From the NCBI RefSeq assembly GCF_000429545.1, contig NZ_AUCB01000018.1:1-64000 (forward strand): DNA of 64,000 bases. Direction: 5' to 3'. Below, piece by piece: positions 31,217 through 41,184 of this stretch; positions within the stretch are counted from its first letter, which is position 1; each line of letters starts with the position of its first letter. Source of the stretch: Arenibacter certesii DSM 19833 (GTDB lineage Bacteria > Bacteroidota > Bacteroidia > Flavobacteriales > Flavobacteriaceae). Position numbers and translations under genes: made by a program. The notes under the pieces are model-generated. The model saw only the letters and a program-made list of their open reading frames with translations. It was not told the DNA's origin and ran no database searches.

Positions 31217-31948
31217 TTATAATTCTAACAATGTCAGAGCCTTGGATGATATATGTCCTATATTACCTTCTACCGCTACTGCCGCCAAATAATCGACACT
31301 AAGCTTTATTGAAAATAATCGCCACTTTTCCTTGTTCAGATCACCATTCGACATTTCTATTAATTCCGCCTTATCATCAGAATCTATAGTAACCGAAAAT
31401 GTATTCAAAGGGAACGACATTCCAGACCCGTCGGCCTTGATAATGGCTTCCTTTCGAGTCCAGCAGCGATAAAATGCCACCTCTCGTTTATATTCTGGCA
31501 ATGTTAAGAGCGTTTCAACCTCCTTCTTAGAAAAAAACTTTAATGCAATGTCCATAACATTAAAATTGGACTTAAACATTTCTACATCCACACCGATATT
31601 GAAATTCTTTACAAATCCAAAAACGATCATATCTCCTGAATGGGAAAGGTTGAATTTAATATTCTGATTCGTATTGAAGAAAGGCTTACCAAATTCACCG
31701 TATTTTAGAATCATCTCTCCAAAATCCAATTCCAAATAATTGGACAACAAAGACCTCAGTAACCACCGAGCAATAATAAATCGGTTTTGGTCTGTTTGAA
31801 ATTTAAATTGTCCTGCCCTTAATTTTTCATCTGAGGTAAGCCTTTCCTGCATGACTCCGACTTTTGAAATAAAATCATTTATATCAGCATAGTAAAAATG
31901 AATTTCATTATTGGGTAGAATAAGCTTTTCTAAATTTAATGATAGCAT
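31217..31948 (-). CDS. Sfp-type 4'-phosphopantetheinyl transferase
   Basis: A 243-residue protein with GVDVEMFKSN (Mg-binding Asp/Glu pair), FSKKEVETLL and CWTRKEAIIKADGSG, the WxxKEA motif of Sfp/EntD-like enzymes. It transfers the phosphopantetheine arm of CoA to the carrier domains of the synthetases upstream. It is the last gene of the minus-strand NRPS operon. Confidence 0.85.
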   Translation of the reverse strand: MLSLNLEKLILPNNEIHFYYADINDFISKVGVMQERLTSDEKLRAGQFKFQTDQNRFIIARWLLRSLLSNYLELDFGEMILKYGEFGKPFFNTNQNIKFNLSHSGDMIVFGFVKNFNIGVDVEMFKSNFNVMDIALKFFSKKEVETLLTLPEYKREVAFYRCWTRKEAIIKADGSGMSFPLNTFSVTIDSDDKAELIEMSNGDLNKEKWRLFSIKLSVDYLAAVAVEGNIGHISSKALTLLEL

Positions 31949-32057
31949 CCTTATAATTTCTAACTAATTAATTGGTCTAGACTCCAAATTCACATAGAAA
32001 TCCCATATCCAAATAGGAACCGATAAGCTATAAAAGGGATTAAGATTGCATACTAAC

Positions 32058-34466
32058 CTAAAGGCAATGTAATTCTACATGTGCACCTAGAGCCTTAATA
32101 TGAGGCTCTTCAAAGAGGTTTAAGTGATTTCCCGTATTATAACAAACTTCTACCTTAGACGTGGACCAATACTTCCATAATCGAATCTTTTCTTCTCTGG
32201 ATTCTAGGGGTTCTTTTTCGGTTAAAATAAGGGTAATTGGGCTATCTATTTTTTTCCATTGGTAGTTTCTATGTACATCGTTTAGTTGTTTTCTAATTTT
32301 AGCCAGATTAATAGTAGTCTGATCATTGGTCAGCTTAATATAGGTGGGCTCTAACAATTGTCTATATCGAAATACGACTGAACTTTTTAGCGTCATTATT
32401 GGGGCGTGCCGCATTTTTAAAAAATAATTCTTAATTCTTCCCTTAACATCTGGTTGCCTTATGAACGTCGTATTTTGTGCCGTACTATCCACAATGATCA
32501 GGTTTACCTGCTTCTCCATTCCTTTAAAAAGCAAAGCCATTTCAATAGCAAGGGCACTATAGCAAAAAAACATAATATTATAAGGTCCTTCTTCTTGTAC
32601 TTGTATCATTTCAGTCAAATAATCAGCACACATTTCCTCTATACTTTTATGCATAGGTGACTCTCCATTAATACCTTTTGGCTGTAGAAGATAAACCGGT
32701 CTTTCCGCACCCAAATAGGTAGGGAGTAGTTTATAAAACAATACATGTCCTTCTCCACCGTGCACACAAAAAAGAGGTTTTTTAGCTCCGGTTATCTTAA
32801 GTGGAACTATATACTTCCAATTCTTCAATTCCGTGGTTTCTTTTTTTTCTAGCAATAAGCCTATGAGTTCTATTGTAGGGTTAAAAAGCAGTGTTGTTGG
32901 AGGCAATTTTACTCCAATTTTATTCTCGATTAAAGCAAACATTTTAATGGCCATCATGGATTTACCCCCGAGCTCAAAATAATTGTCTCGTATCCCAACT
33001 TTATCTATTCCTAGTAGATATTCCCAAATGGTAACCAGCTGAACCTCGATCTCATTTCTTGGGGCTACATAACTTGCGGATAAAGCTTCCACTGCATGAG
33101 CTTTAATTCCGTTTATGGCAGATTTATCCATTTCGAACACTTTAATACCCTCTAAAACCTCATGCACTTGGGTAACCTCATCTGATAGTATTAATTTTAA
33201 AACTCGGTTCCAATTCGCGATAATCCATTCCTTAGTTCTCTTATCTATCTGAGCATTCTTGAAAATAAATTTAAATTCTATTTTTTCATCAGGAACAATA
33301 ATTAGGGTAATAGGATAATTGGAAGTAATTCCACTTCCATATTCACTTATTTTTAAATCCCCACATTTAAGATCTTTCCAAGGAAAATTTTCGAAGACCA
33401 TTAAACTATCAAACATGTTTCCCCCAATGGGAACTTCACTTATATAGGATATTATATCGTTAACTGGGATAGTCTCATATTGCAAACAGGCTATCTGTCG
33501 TTTTTGAAAATTTTGATACCAATCTTTTAAGGTGATCCTCTTATCAATAGTACCCATCACCGGCAAAATATTCATGAACATCCCGGTAAGAAGGTCCATA
33601 TTAGGAAAATCATTAGAGCGGCCGGATACCGAAGTACCAAAAACAACATTATCAGTTTGGAAATATCCGCTTAAAAGTAAAGTCCATGCCCCTTGCATCA
33701 ATGTATTTACGCTTACCAAATTAGATTGGGCTTTAGCAATGATATTCTTTGATTCAGTTTCTGTTAAAAGCCTATTCTCCATGGTACTCCTATCCAATTT
33801 ATTAGAGACATTAGCCTGCGCAAAAAGATTGGTGTTAGAATATCCAGCAAAATAATCGGCCCAAAAATTGGCTGCATCTGTTTTACTTTTACGTTTTAGC
33901 CAAGAATAATAGGATTTTAATGATGGAAGTGTATCTAACTTTGGCTGAGTATTATTACATAGGCTTTCATAATAGGTAAAAACCTCTTTTATAATAGTAC
34001 TACTCGACCATCCATCCAATAAAAGATGATGACATGGCCAAAGAAAAAAATTCTCTTCCTTACCCATTTTTATTAAAGTGAATCGTAACATCGGATTCTG
34101 TTTTATATCCAACCCCGACACTTTTTGGGCAAGTTTCAATTTTTCTAGCCGCAATAATTGTTCCTCAATGTTTATGTCAGTCCAATCTAGTATAGTCCAA
34201 TTCATTTCACCTCTATCCCGGACAAGTTGAACAGGAGTAGTGATTTTCTCCCAATGTACCGATGACCTAAGTACTTGATGTCTATTCACCGTACGCTCCC
34301 AAGCCTTTTGAAAAAACTGCATATTAAAAGCTCCATTCATTCTAAACCCAACGTGCAAAAATCCTTCATCTTGCATAGGATTAGAAAGGTGATGAAGAAG
34401 CATAACTTGTTGCATTTCTGTAAGGGGTAAAATGGATTCAATATTAGATTTTTTTTTAGTTTCCAT
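32058..34466 (-). CDS. NRPS C-T-TE protein lacking an adenylation domain
   Basis: An 802-residue protein. The condensation domain (about 10-440) has HHLLLDGWS with His146, His147 and Asp151. The carrier domain (about 460-540) has FELGGKSMM with the phosphopantetheine Ser. The thioesterase (about 555-800) has Ser637 in FFCYSALAIE, where the usual GxSxG glycines are replaced, and a C-terminal NTGNHLNLFEEP as the His motif. No adenylation domain is present, so its carrier must be charged by another protein, or it only condenses and releases. It begins 6 bases after the C-A-T-E gene. It is the probable chain-releasing step. Confidence 0.85.
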   Translation of the reverse strand: METKKKSNIESILPLTEMQQVMLLHHLSNPMQDEGFLHVGFRMNGAFNMQFFQKAWERTVNRHQVLRSSVHWEKITTPVQLVRDRGEMNWTILDWTDINIEEQLLRLEKLKLAQKVSGLDIKQNPMLRFTLIKMGKEENFFLWPCHHLLLDGWSSSTIIKEVFTYYESLCNNTQPKLDTLPSLKSYYSWLKRKSKTDAANFWADYFAGYSNTNLFAQANVSNKLDRSTMENRLLTETESKNIIAKAQSNLVSVNTLMQGAWTLLLSGYFQTDNVVFGTSVSGRSNDFPNMDLLTGMFMNILPVMGTIDKRITLKDWYQNFQKRQIACLQYETIPVNDIISYISEVPIGGNMFDSLMVFENFPWKDLKCGDLKISEYGSGITSNYPITLIIVPDEKIEFKFIFKNAQIDKRTKEWIIANWNRVLKLILSDEVTQVHEVLEGIKVFEMDKSAINGIKAHAVEALSASYVAPRNEIEVQLVTIWEYLLGIDKVGIRDNYFELGGKSMMAIKMFALIENKIGVKLPPTTLLFNPTIELIGLLLEKKETTELKNWKYIVPLKITGAKKPLFCVHGGEGHVLFYKLLPTYLGAERPVYLLQPKGINGESPMHKSIEEMCADYLTEMIQVQEEGPYNIMFFCYSALAIEMALLFKGMEKQVNLIIVDSTAQNTTFIRQPDVKGRIKNYFLKMRHAPIMTLKSSVVFRYRQLLEPTYIKLTNDQTTINLAKIRKQLNDVHRNYQWKKIDSPITLILTEKEPLESREEKIRLWKYWSTSKVEVCYNTGNHLNLFEEPHIKALGAHVELHCL

Positions 34467-34472
34467 GCCTGA

Positions 34473-37400
34473 CTACAAATTATCTAAAAGGTGGTTTAAA
34501 TCGTCTTGACTAATGCTTGCTTCAGGAAAATCGGAAGGAGTATACTCTCTAGATTTCTTATTTGCGCAGTGAACAATTATTTCCTGTAGTGCTCTCTCGT
34601 AATCAGCAATCAATTCTTTTACAGTGGTTTCCGTGTATAAATCGGTACTATAACTCCAGTATAAAAACAATTGCCCATTCTGGATATAAGCATTTATTTC
34701 CAATCCGTAGCTTCGTTCACCTTTAGGATGCCTGCTCCCTTCCCAAATTAAATCATATACTACATCCGTACTATTCCCAGTATTGGTTTTATTTCCCAGG
34801 TAATTGAATACCAATTGAGGTTGCTGATTTAGTTCATCTCTAAGTTTACCATCCTCACTTAAATATTTTAGAATTCCATAACCCAAACCGTTGTTGGGAA
34901 TATCCCTGAGTTGTTCTTTTATCGCCTTAATCTGTTCCCCTAATTCGGCCTGTTCTGTAATTTTTAAAGAAACCGGAAAATACGAGGTAAACCATCCAAC
35001 CGTTCCCGACACATCCATGTCCGAAAATTCAGCATTACGACCGTGTTTCTCCATACCGAAACAAATACGTTCTAATCCGCTCCATTTCCGTAGGATTTTA
35101 TGAAGTGCTGTTATCAATAACTCTTCTATTTTTGTGTTGTACGCCCAATTTGCTTCCTGCTGCAAACTCTTGGTGTCCTTTTCATTTATCGAAGCTTGGA
35201 GGATTGCTATGGTATGCTCTTCAAAGCAGTTTTTTTCTACAACAAAATTAGAAGGAAATTTATGCGAATCATTCTTTTGGGATTTCCAATAAGGCAGTTC
35301 ATCTAAAAGGATTTTAGATTTTGAAAGTTCAATTTGATAAGCTCCCCATTGTTTAATTGACGCTGTCTTCCCCTTAAGTGTAATAGGTTTATCGTTTTGA
35401 ACCTGTTTAATGGCAGTATTAAGATCATTGAATAAGATATTCCATGAAACTACATCTATAATCAAATGATGAGCAACCATAAATACCTGATTATCCTGTG
35501 TTTGCCCACACTTAAAAAAGAAACATTTAAAAAGTTGACCATCGGCTAAATTGGTCATCTCTTGAGCGGAAAATAAAAGTTGCTGGATTTTTTTATTCTG
35601 TTCCTCAGCATCCGGAATACCACTAACATCCTTTAAATAAAATATGTTGTTTACGTCTCGGGAGGCTACCAATGCCTTCCAATTATCAGTTTTAATAAAA
35701 CGAAGACGAAGTGCATCATGGTAACTAACCAATTCCTCAATTATCGTTTTAATAATCGCCCGACTTAAAGAATCTACATTGGACAAACGGACTATTTGAT
35801 TCCAAAAATTAGGTGCATTGTGGTGCGTATTAAAAAACCAATGTTGAATGGGGGTTAAACTAACATTCCCTTCAATATTTTTCTCATTTATGGTATGCTG
35901 CTGCCCAAAATTAGCAAAGAGTGAAAGCTCTTCAATAGTTTGATTTTCAAATATTTGGGTAGGCTTTAATATTATATTATCCCCTCTTGCCTTGGCTACT
36001 ATCTGTATACTCAAAATAGAATCTCCCCCAATTTTAAAGAAATTATCATAAATACTTATAGGCGATATATTTAACACTTCTTCCCATATTCTTGTCAAAA
36101 CAACTTCCAATTCGTTTCTTGGACCTTGAAAATTTACTTTTAATGCCTTATTATCATTTAATTTAGGTTCGGGAAGCTTACTTCTATCAATTTTCCCATT
36201 TGGCAATAGAGAAAAATTAGGGATTGGAATAATTAGAGAAGGAACCATGTAATTAGGTAAGCTTTCACTCAGTTTATACATAAGCTGTTCTGGCTCAAAA
36301 TCTCTTTTGCTTTCCACATAAGCAATTAAATGACCACTATTTTCGGCTGTACTTAGATTATTCCTATTCTCTGATTCAGCCATTATTACCAAAGCTTTAT
36401 TTACCGAAGCATCTTCCTGTATAACCTCTTCAATTTCACTTAACTCCACTCGGAATCCCCGAATCTTCACCTGCTGATCTGCCCTTCCCAAGAATAGCAT
36501 CTCCCCATCGCTTCTATATCTTCCCAAGTCCCCCGTTTTGTATAGTTTACTGCCTGTTATCTCAGAAAATGGATTATTTATATATGCCTCCTCTGTTAGA
36601 TCGGGCCTGTTCAAATAGGAATTGGCCAATCCAGGACCGCCCACATAAATTTCCCCGACTGTACCAAAAGGAACCAGGTTAAGATTAGGGTCTAGAAGGT
36701 ATATCTCAGCATTGGCCACTGCACTTCCTATTGGGACTCTATTATATAAATCTTTACCTTTTCCTATCCTATAAGCCATACACCAAACAGATGCTTCGGT
36801 GGGTCCGTATTCATTGTAAAAACCTATATTCGGCAACTTGTTAAAATGGCTATTGATTGTAGTTCTAGAACACGCCTCTCCTGCGACAATAACGGTAGTC
36901 AAAGATCTCAATTTTAATAAGTCACTATATTCCAAAAGGATATTGTAAAGGGAGGGTAACATCAGCGTATGGCTGACTTTATTACTATATATTATTTCAT
37001 TTATTTTGGCAACATCCTGCTCCAATCTCTTCTCGGAAATTACCAAAGTACCTCCGGTGCATAGAGTCCAAAAAATTCCTGCTTTGGAACTATCAAAAGC
37101 TATGGAAGACATCAGTAAAAATACTTTTGGATTTTCAGGATAAAATAGGAGTCGGCCTTCCGTAGAATTTATGATATTGGAATGTGTAATAGGTACACCT
37201 TTTGGCTTTCCAGAACTTCCTGAAGTATAGATCACGTAAGCCAAATCTGTTCTTTTAACCTTGGGAAAGTCAATGGAATTGGTTATCCCGGTATCAAGGA
37301 TATCCTTAAGAAGGATTTTCGTCCCCTTAAAGGATATAAATTTGGATACTAGTTCGCCATGGGTGAGTATAAGAGGCACTTTGGAATCCTCCAACATAAA

Positions 37401-39122
37401 AGAAATTCGCTCCAAAGGGTAATCCGGGTCAATGGGTAAATAAGCGCAACCCGCTTTTAAAATACCGACTAAACCAGCGATCATATGGTTAGACCTTTCT
37501 AAACAGACTCCAACGATCTGATTAGCATTATTTGTATAGGATAGTATGTGCTGGGCAATAGTATCCGATAGTTCGTTCAGTTCACCGTAGGTCATCTGGT
37601 CCTGCCCATAAACCAATGCTACGGCATTTTTATAATCCAGGGCTGTACGACTAATGATTTCATGAATACCGTTGTACGCTTCAAAAGGTTTAGGTCCAAT
37701 ATTTTTATTTGGTAAAAGAACTTCTTTTTCTTTAACGGTCAACATAGGAATAGCACCTATGTCCATCTCAGGATTAGCTGTTACCCCGGTTAAAAGCAAC
37801 CTATAATGTTCCTGAAATTGTTCAATGGTAGCCACATCGAATAAGTCTGTTGAATATTCAAATTCTGACAGAAGCTGTCCATTTTCATTAGCAATATAAA
37901 GTGTTAGGTCAAATTTAGAAACACCAGTATTAAAAAAATCGTAAGAAATCTCCAAACCCTCACCAATAAATGGCATTGGTGGAACATCATGATAAATAAA
38001 CATTGTTCGCAAATAGGGATTTATTCCAGCTACTCTATCGGGTTTTAATTCCTTGACCAAAACATCAAATGAAATTTCATTATTACTGAAAGCCTCTAAT
38101 ACGGTTTGGCGAACGCGATTTACTAATTCAAGAAAGGAAATGGTTGGTGGAAAATCTGTTCTTAAAACAATTGTTTCATCAAAAAAACCAATTATATTCT
38201 CAAGGACTTTTGATGTACGAATTGATATTGGCGAACCTATAATTATATCATTTTGGCGACTATAGCGAAATAGTAATACATAGTAAGCGGACAATAATAA
38301 TATGTACGGTGTACATTCCGCTTTTCTGGATAGCTCAATAATTTGATCAGATAATGATTTTGATAAAATTTTTATGTTGCAATCACCTCTAAAGGTTGGG
38401 GTTGCTGGCTGTGGATAATCAGTAGGAAGTTGGAGTTGGGGAATATTTCCTGAAAGCTTATTTTTCCAATACTCCAATTGACCCTTATTAATGTTCCTGT
38501 GATTTTCCCAATAAGCATAATCAACAAATTGAATCTTAGCTCGTATTTCCCTAATTTCAAGTGATGTGGGAACATTCTGATAATATTTGGCAAGTTGTTC
38601 GCGAAAAAGTCCCATAGACCATTTATCTACAATTATATGGTGCATGGTAATAAACAGAATGTGTGTATTTGTATCTACCTTAATAAGGGAAGTACGTATT
38701 AACAGAGGACTACGCAATTCAAAAGGCTTCAGTGCATCGCTTGTCATAATTTCCTTTAGCCTCCCATCTTTTTCTGAGGTTGAAAGATCACTTATATCAA
38801 ACTCTATCAAATTAAGCGCAACCCTATCGGCTACAATTTGAAAAGGTACTCCTTCCTTTATATGAAAAGAGCATCTAAACACATCATTAAGATCTAATAT
38901 GGTCTGTAAACTCCTTTTTAGGTCTACTACAACAAGTCGACCTTTGAACGTATATATTTCAGACGAATTATAAACAGGGTTATCGGGATAAAGCGATTCA
39001 ATAAAAAATAGTCTTTGCTGCCCACCACTAAGAGGAATAACGGCCTCCTTGGGTACCTTTTCTATAAGGTCCTTGGCCATTTCTCCTTTATCCCTATTCT
39101 TCCATCTACTTAAAATAGACAT
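34473..39122 (-). CDS. NRPS C-A-T-E synthetase
   Basis: A 1549-residue protein with four domains. C (about 25-460) has HHIIVDKW at 161-168, with Lys where Gly is usual. A (about 480-990) has YVIYTSGSSGKPKG, NEYGPTEASVW and YKTGDLGRY; reading the pocket by alignment to GrsA gives Asp-Ser-Ala-Met-Ile-Ala-Glu-Val-Trp, which I cannot match to a known amino acid. T has FKIGGDSIL. E (about 1085-1530) has HHLIIDVVSW and FNYLGN, so the bound residue is turned to the D form. It follows the HupE-like gene by 27 bases and precedes C-T-TE by 6 bases in one operon. Confidence 0.9.
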   Translation of the reverse strand: MSILSRWKNRDKGEMAKDLIEKVPKEAVIPLSGGQQRLFFIESLYPDNPVYNSSEIYTFKGRLVVVDLKRSLQTILDLNDVFRCSFHIKEGVPFQIVADRVALNLIEFDISDLSTSEKDGRLKEIMTSDALKPFELRSPLLIRTSLIKVDTNTHILFITMHHIIVDKWSMGLFREQLAKYYQNVPTSLEIREIRAKIQFVDYAYWENHRNINKGQLEYWKNKLSGNIPQLQLPTDYPQPATPTFRGDCNIKILSKSLSDQIIELSRKAECTPYILLLSAYYVLLFRYSRQNDIIIGSPISIRTSKVLENIIGFFDETIVLRTDFPPTISFLELVNRVRQTVLEAFSNNEISFDVLVKELKPDRVAGINPYLRTMFIYHDVPPMPFIGEGLEISYDFFNTGVSKFDLTLYIANENGQLLSEFEYSTDLFDVATIEQFQEHYRLLLTGVTANPEMDIGAIPMLTVKEKEVLLPNKNIGPKPFEAYNGIHEIISRTALDYKNAVALVYGQDQMTYGELNELSDTIAQHILSYTNNANQIVGVCLERSNHMIAGLVGILKAGCAYLPIDPDYPLERISFMLEDSKVPLILTHGELVSKFISFKGTKILLKDILDTGITNSIDFPKVKRTDLAYVIYTSGSSGKPKGVPITHSNIINSTEGRLLFYPENPKVFLLMSSIAFDSSKAGIFWTLCTGGTLVISEKRLEQDVAKINEIIYSNKVSHTLMLPSLYNILLEYSDLLKLRSLTTVIVAGEACSRTTINSHFNKLPNIGFYNEYGPTEASVWCMAYRIGKGKDLYNRVPIGSAVANAEIYLLDPNLNLVPFGTVGEIYVGGPGLANSYLNRPDLTEEAYINNPFSEITGSKLYKTGDLGRYRSDGEMLFLGRADQQVKIRGFRVELSEIEEVIQEDASVNKALVIMAESENRNNLSTAENSGHLIAYVESKRDFEPEQLMYKLSESLPNYMVPSLIIPIPNFSLLPNGKIDRSKLPEPKLNDNKALKVNFQGPRNELEVVLTRIWEEVLNISPISIYDNFFKIGGDSILSIQIVAKARGDNIILKPTQIFENQTIEELSLFANFGQQHTINEKNIEGNVSLTPIQHWFFNTHHNAPNFWNQIVRLSNVDSLSRAIIKTIIEELVSYHDALRLRFIKTDNWKALVASRDVNNIFYLKDVSGIPDAEEQNKKIQQLLFSAQEMTNLADGQLFKCFFFKCGQTQDNQVFMVAHHLIIDVVSWNILFNDLNTAIKQVQNDKPITLKGKTASIKQWGAYQIELSKSKILLDELPYWKSQKNDSHKFPSNFVVEKNCFEEHTIAILQASINEKDTKSLQQEANWAYNTKIEELLITALHKILRKWSGLERICFGMEKHGRNAEFSDMDVSGTVGWFTSYFPVSLKITEQAELGEQIKAIKEQLRDIPNNGLGYGILKYLSEDGKLRDELNQQPQLVFNYLGNKTNTGNSTDVVYDLIWEGSRHPKGERSYGLEINAYIQNGQLFLYWSYSTDLYTETTVKELIADYERALQEIIVHCANKKSREYTPSDFPEASISQDDLNHLLDNL

Positions 39123-39149
39123 AGTACCTTTTCCTTTAAGATTACAGCT

Positions 39150-40424
39150 TTAAGTTTTATAATAGTCTTCCCTTAACCCTAGAGCCCTTAATATATCCCC
39201 TCCAAGTCTTCTAATTTTTTCATCAAGAACCATATCATAATCAAATGCCCGTTCTATAAACCAATACAATGAAATAACGATGAGCAGGATGGACAGATAA
39301 ACTAGTAAACGAGGATAGAATTTAAACTTTCGAATAAAAAACAGCACTGGAAAAATTAAGGCAATGATGACTACCTGTCCAATCTCCACTCCAAGGTTAA
39401 AGCCAAATAAGGTTAGGGTAAGAAACTCCCCTTTTATACCAAGATCCCCTAAGACACTGGCAAATCCAAAACCGTGAAAAAGACCAAATACAAAGGCAAT
39501 AATCCAATCCCTTCCCTTAAAAATTGGAGTGATGTTATGATACGCTGCAAGACCAATAGATAATGCGATAATGGACTCTACTACCCTAGAAGGTAAACTT
39601 ACGATCTCTAGTGATGCCAAAGTTAGCGTTATAGTATGGGCAATGGTAAAAAAGGTAATTACCGTTATAATATAGATAAATGCAGGTTTAAATTTTTTAA
39701 CCGGCTCCCATCCCCATATATAATATCTAGATTCCGTTTTCCCAGGTGCAACCTCAACCATCCTCTTTTTTCGACGAACCACGGAAGGAAGTATCAATGC
39801 TAGTAAAAAAAGAATATGATCTAGCCCTATCCAAATGTGCCAAACTCCTTGTTTCACCATGGCAACAAACCCTTTCCAGATGGAAGAATCGGTTAAGGAT
39901 AAAATCTTGGTATCGTTCCCCTTGGTAAAATCCAAGGCTACTATGGATTCGTTATTTATTAAACCGGCCTTCCAATTATATTCATAAGCCAACATGTTAA
40001 CGTGATTGGGATCTTCCTCTAAAAGCACCGAATAAGTAACCTCTATTTCATCAGGTAGCTCCTTAGAATCCTCCAAATAAAAATGAAATCGTACAAAGGT
40101 GCCTTTTACTACGGGCAATATGCTTATTTCCTTCGTGAAAACGATCTTATAGGCTTCGTTATTCGAGGTAAAGCTACTGTGTTTAAGCAAATAATCCTTT
40201 ATTTGGTCATAATGAGGCCTAACGTCATCAGGCATTGGTGTATCTTTAATATCCAATCCAAAATAGGTTTTTAGATCACTATTGTGGATTTCAAATCTAC
40301 CTTCCACATTTTCATTCTCGTATACCCTTAAATAGATAAAGCTTTGGTTAGGTTGATGTGCTTGCCCACTCAATGGCAATAAAAAAAATAAAATTAATAC
40401 TGCAGGGTAGGTAAGGTATTTCAT
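39150..40424 (-). CDS. HupE/UreJ-like membrane protein
   Basis: A 424-residue protein. Signal peptide MKYLTYPAVLILFFLLPLSG, then a ~170-residue extracytoplasmic domain, then seven or so membrane helices with GVWHIWIGLDHILFLL, FFTIAHTITLTLAS and FGLFHGFGFASVLGD. The His-containing helices (HxxxGxDH, HT, FHGxGFA) are typical of HupE/UreJ-type proteins, linked to nickel, cobalt or copper uptake. It is the first gene of the minus-strand NRPS operon, suggesting that the peptide handles a transition metal. The metal is not known. Confidence 0.8.
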   Translation of the reverse strand: MKYLTYPAVLILFFLLPLSGQAHQPNQSFIYLRVYENENVEGRFEIHNSDLKTYFGLDIKDTPMPDDVRPHYDQIKDYLLKHSSFTSNNEAYKIVFTKEISILPVVKGTFVRFHFYLEDSKELPDEIEVTYSVLLEEDPNHVNMLAYEYNWKAGLINNESIVALDFTKGNDTKILSLTDSSIWKGFVAMVKQGVWHIWIGLDHILFLLALILPSVVRRKKRMVEVAPGKTESRYYIWGWEPVKKFKPAFIYIITVITFFTIAHTITLTLASLEIVSLPSRVVESIIALSIGLAAYHNITPIFKGRDWIIAFVFGLFHGFGFASVLGDLGIKGEFLTLTLFGFNLGVEIGQVVIIALIFPVLFFIRKFKFYPRLLVYLSILLIVISLYWFIERAFDYDMVLDEKIRRLGGDILRALGLREDYYKT

Positions 40425-41184
40425 GGTAGGTAAAATAATTGGTTTTTGAAAGTTTACATTGAAATAAACTTAACTATAAGGTAATTTACATATAAATATT
40501 CTTTTATTTTTTTATATTTTTTGAATTATTAGCATTTTATCGACGAATACATTGTTTTATCTGTTAATCTACGCACCCAATATTTGGTAGTCAAATCAGA
40601 ATTAATTTAACTTTACAATAACAGGATTTTTCCACCCTTATCTTGTTAAACAGTTTAAGGAATAATTCTTTGGCCCCCGGCTCTCTTGTCTGATACTTAC
40701 ACATAAATAGTGTACAGACTCCTTTAAATTATCGCCATAAAGAGCCTCTACTGTATTTAGAGAGTACTATTATTAATTCAAACTATATCAATATTTCAGA
40801 TTAACTAAAGTCTATTGTTTTATGGGTTTGGGCAATAAAATGGAAAAGTATAGTACTAAACTCAGGACAACTATTCCGTTCACATAAACTGGACCAATTA
40901 AAAATATCAATACAACAACAAAAGGAGGAGAATTACATTTTTATCTAAAAAAAAAAGCATTCGACTTCTTCTTATTACATATTAAAATATCGACCAAGGA
41001 ATTAGCAATCGATCCCTACAAATGAAGGCACAAAAAAACAGACAATTAAATCAAAGCATAGCAATAAGGTATCGGAAGGAATCACAGAAAAAAATATGAG
41101 GCTTATCTGCTCAACTCGTTCAGGTTAGTGTCGAAGCTTGTTAATCTCGATAATCGAAAAAATGATATAACCCAATCAAATAGT
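40425..41184. promoter_or_regulatory. Divergent intergenic region of the NRPS locus
   Basis: About 700 bases between the divergent hupE-like operon and the ACP-C-A-T gene. It is AT-rich with several runs of T (40501-40525) and presumably holds both promoters; no metal-regulator box could be identified with confidence. No gene or stable RNA was recognised. Confidence 0.4.
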
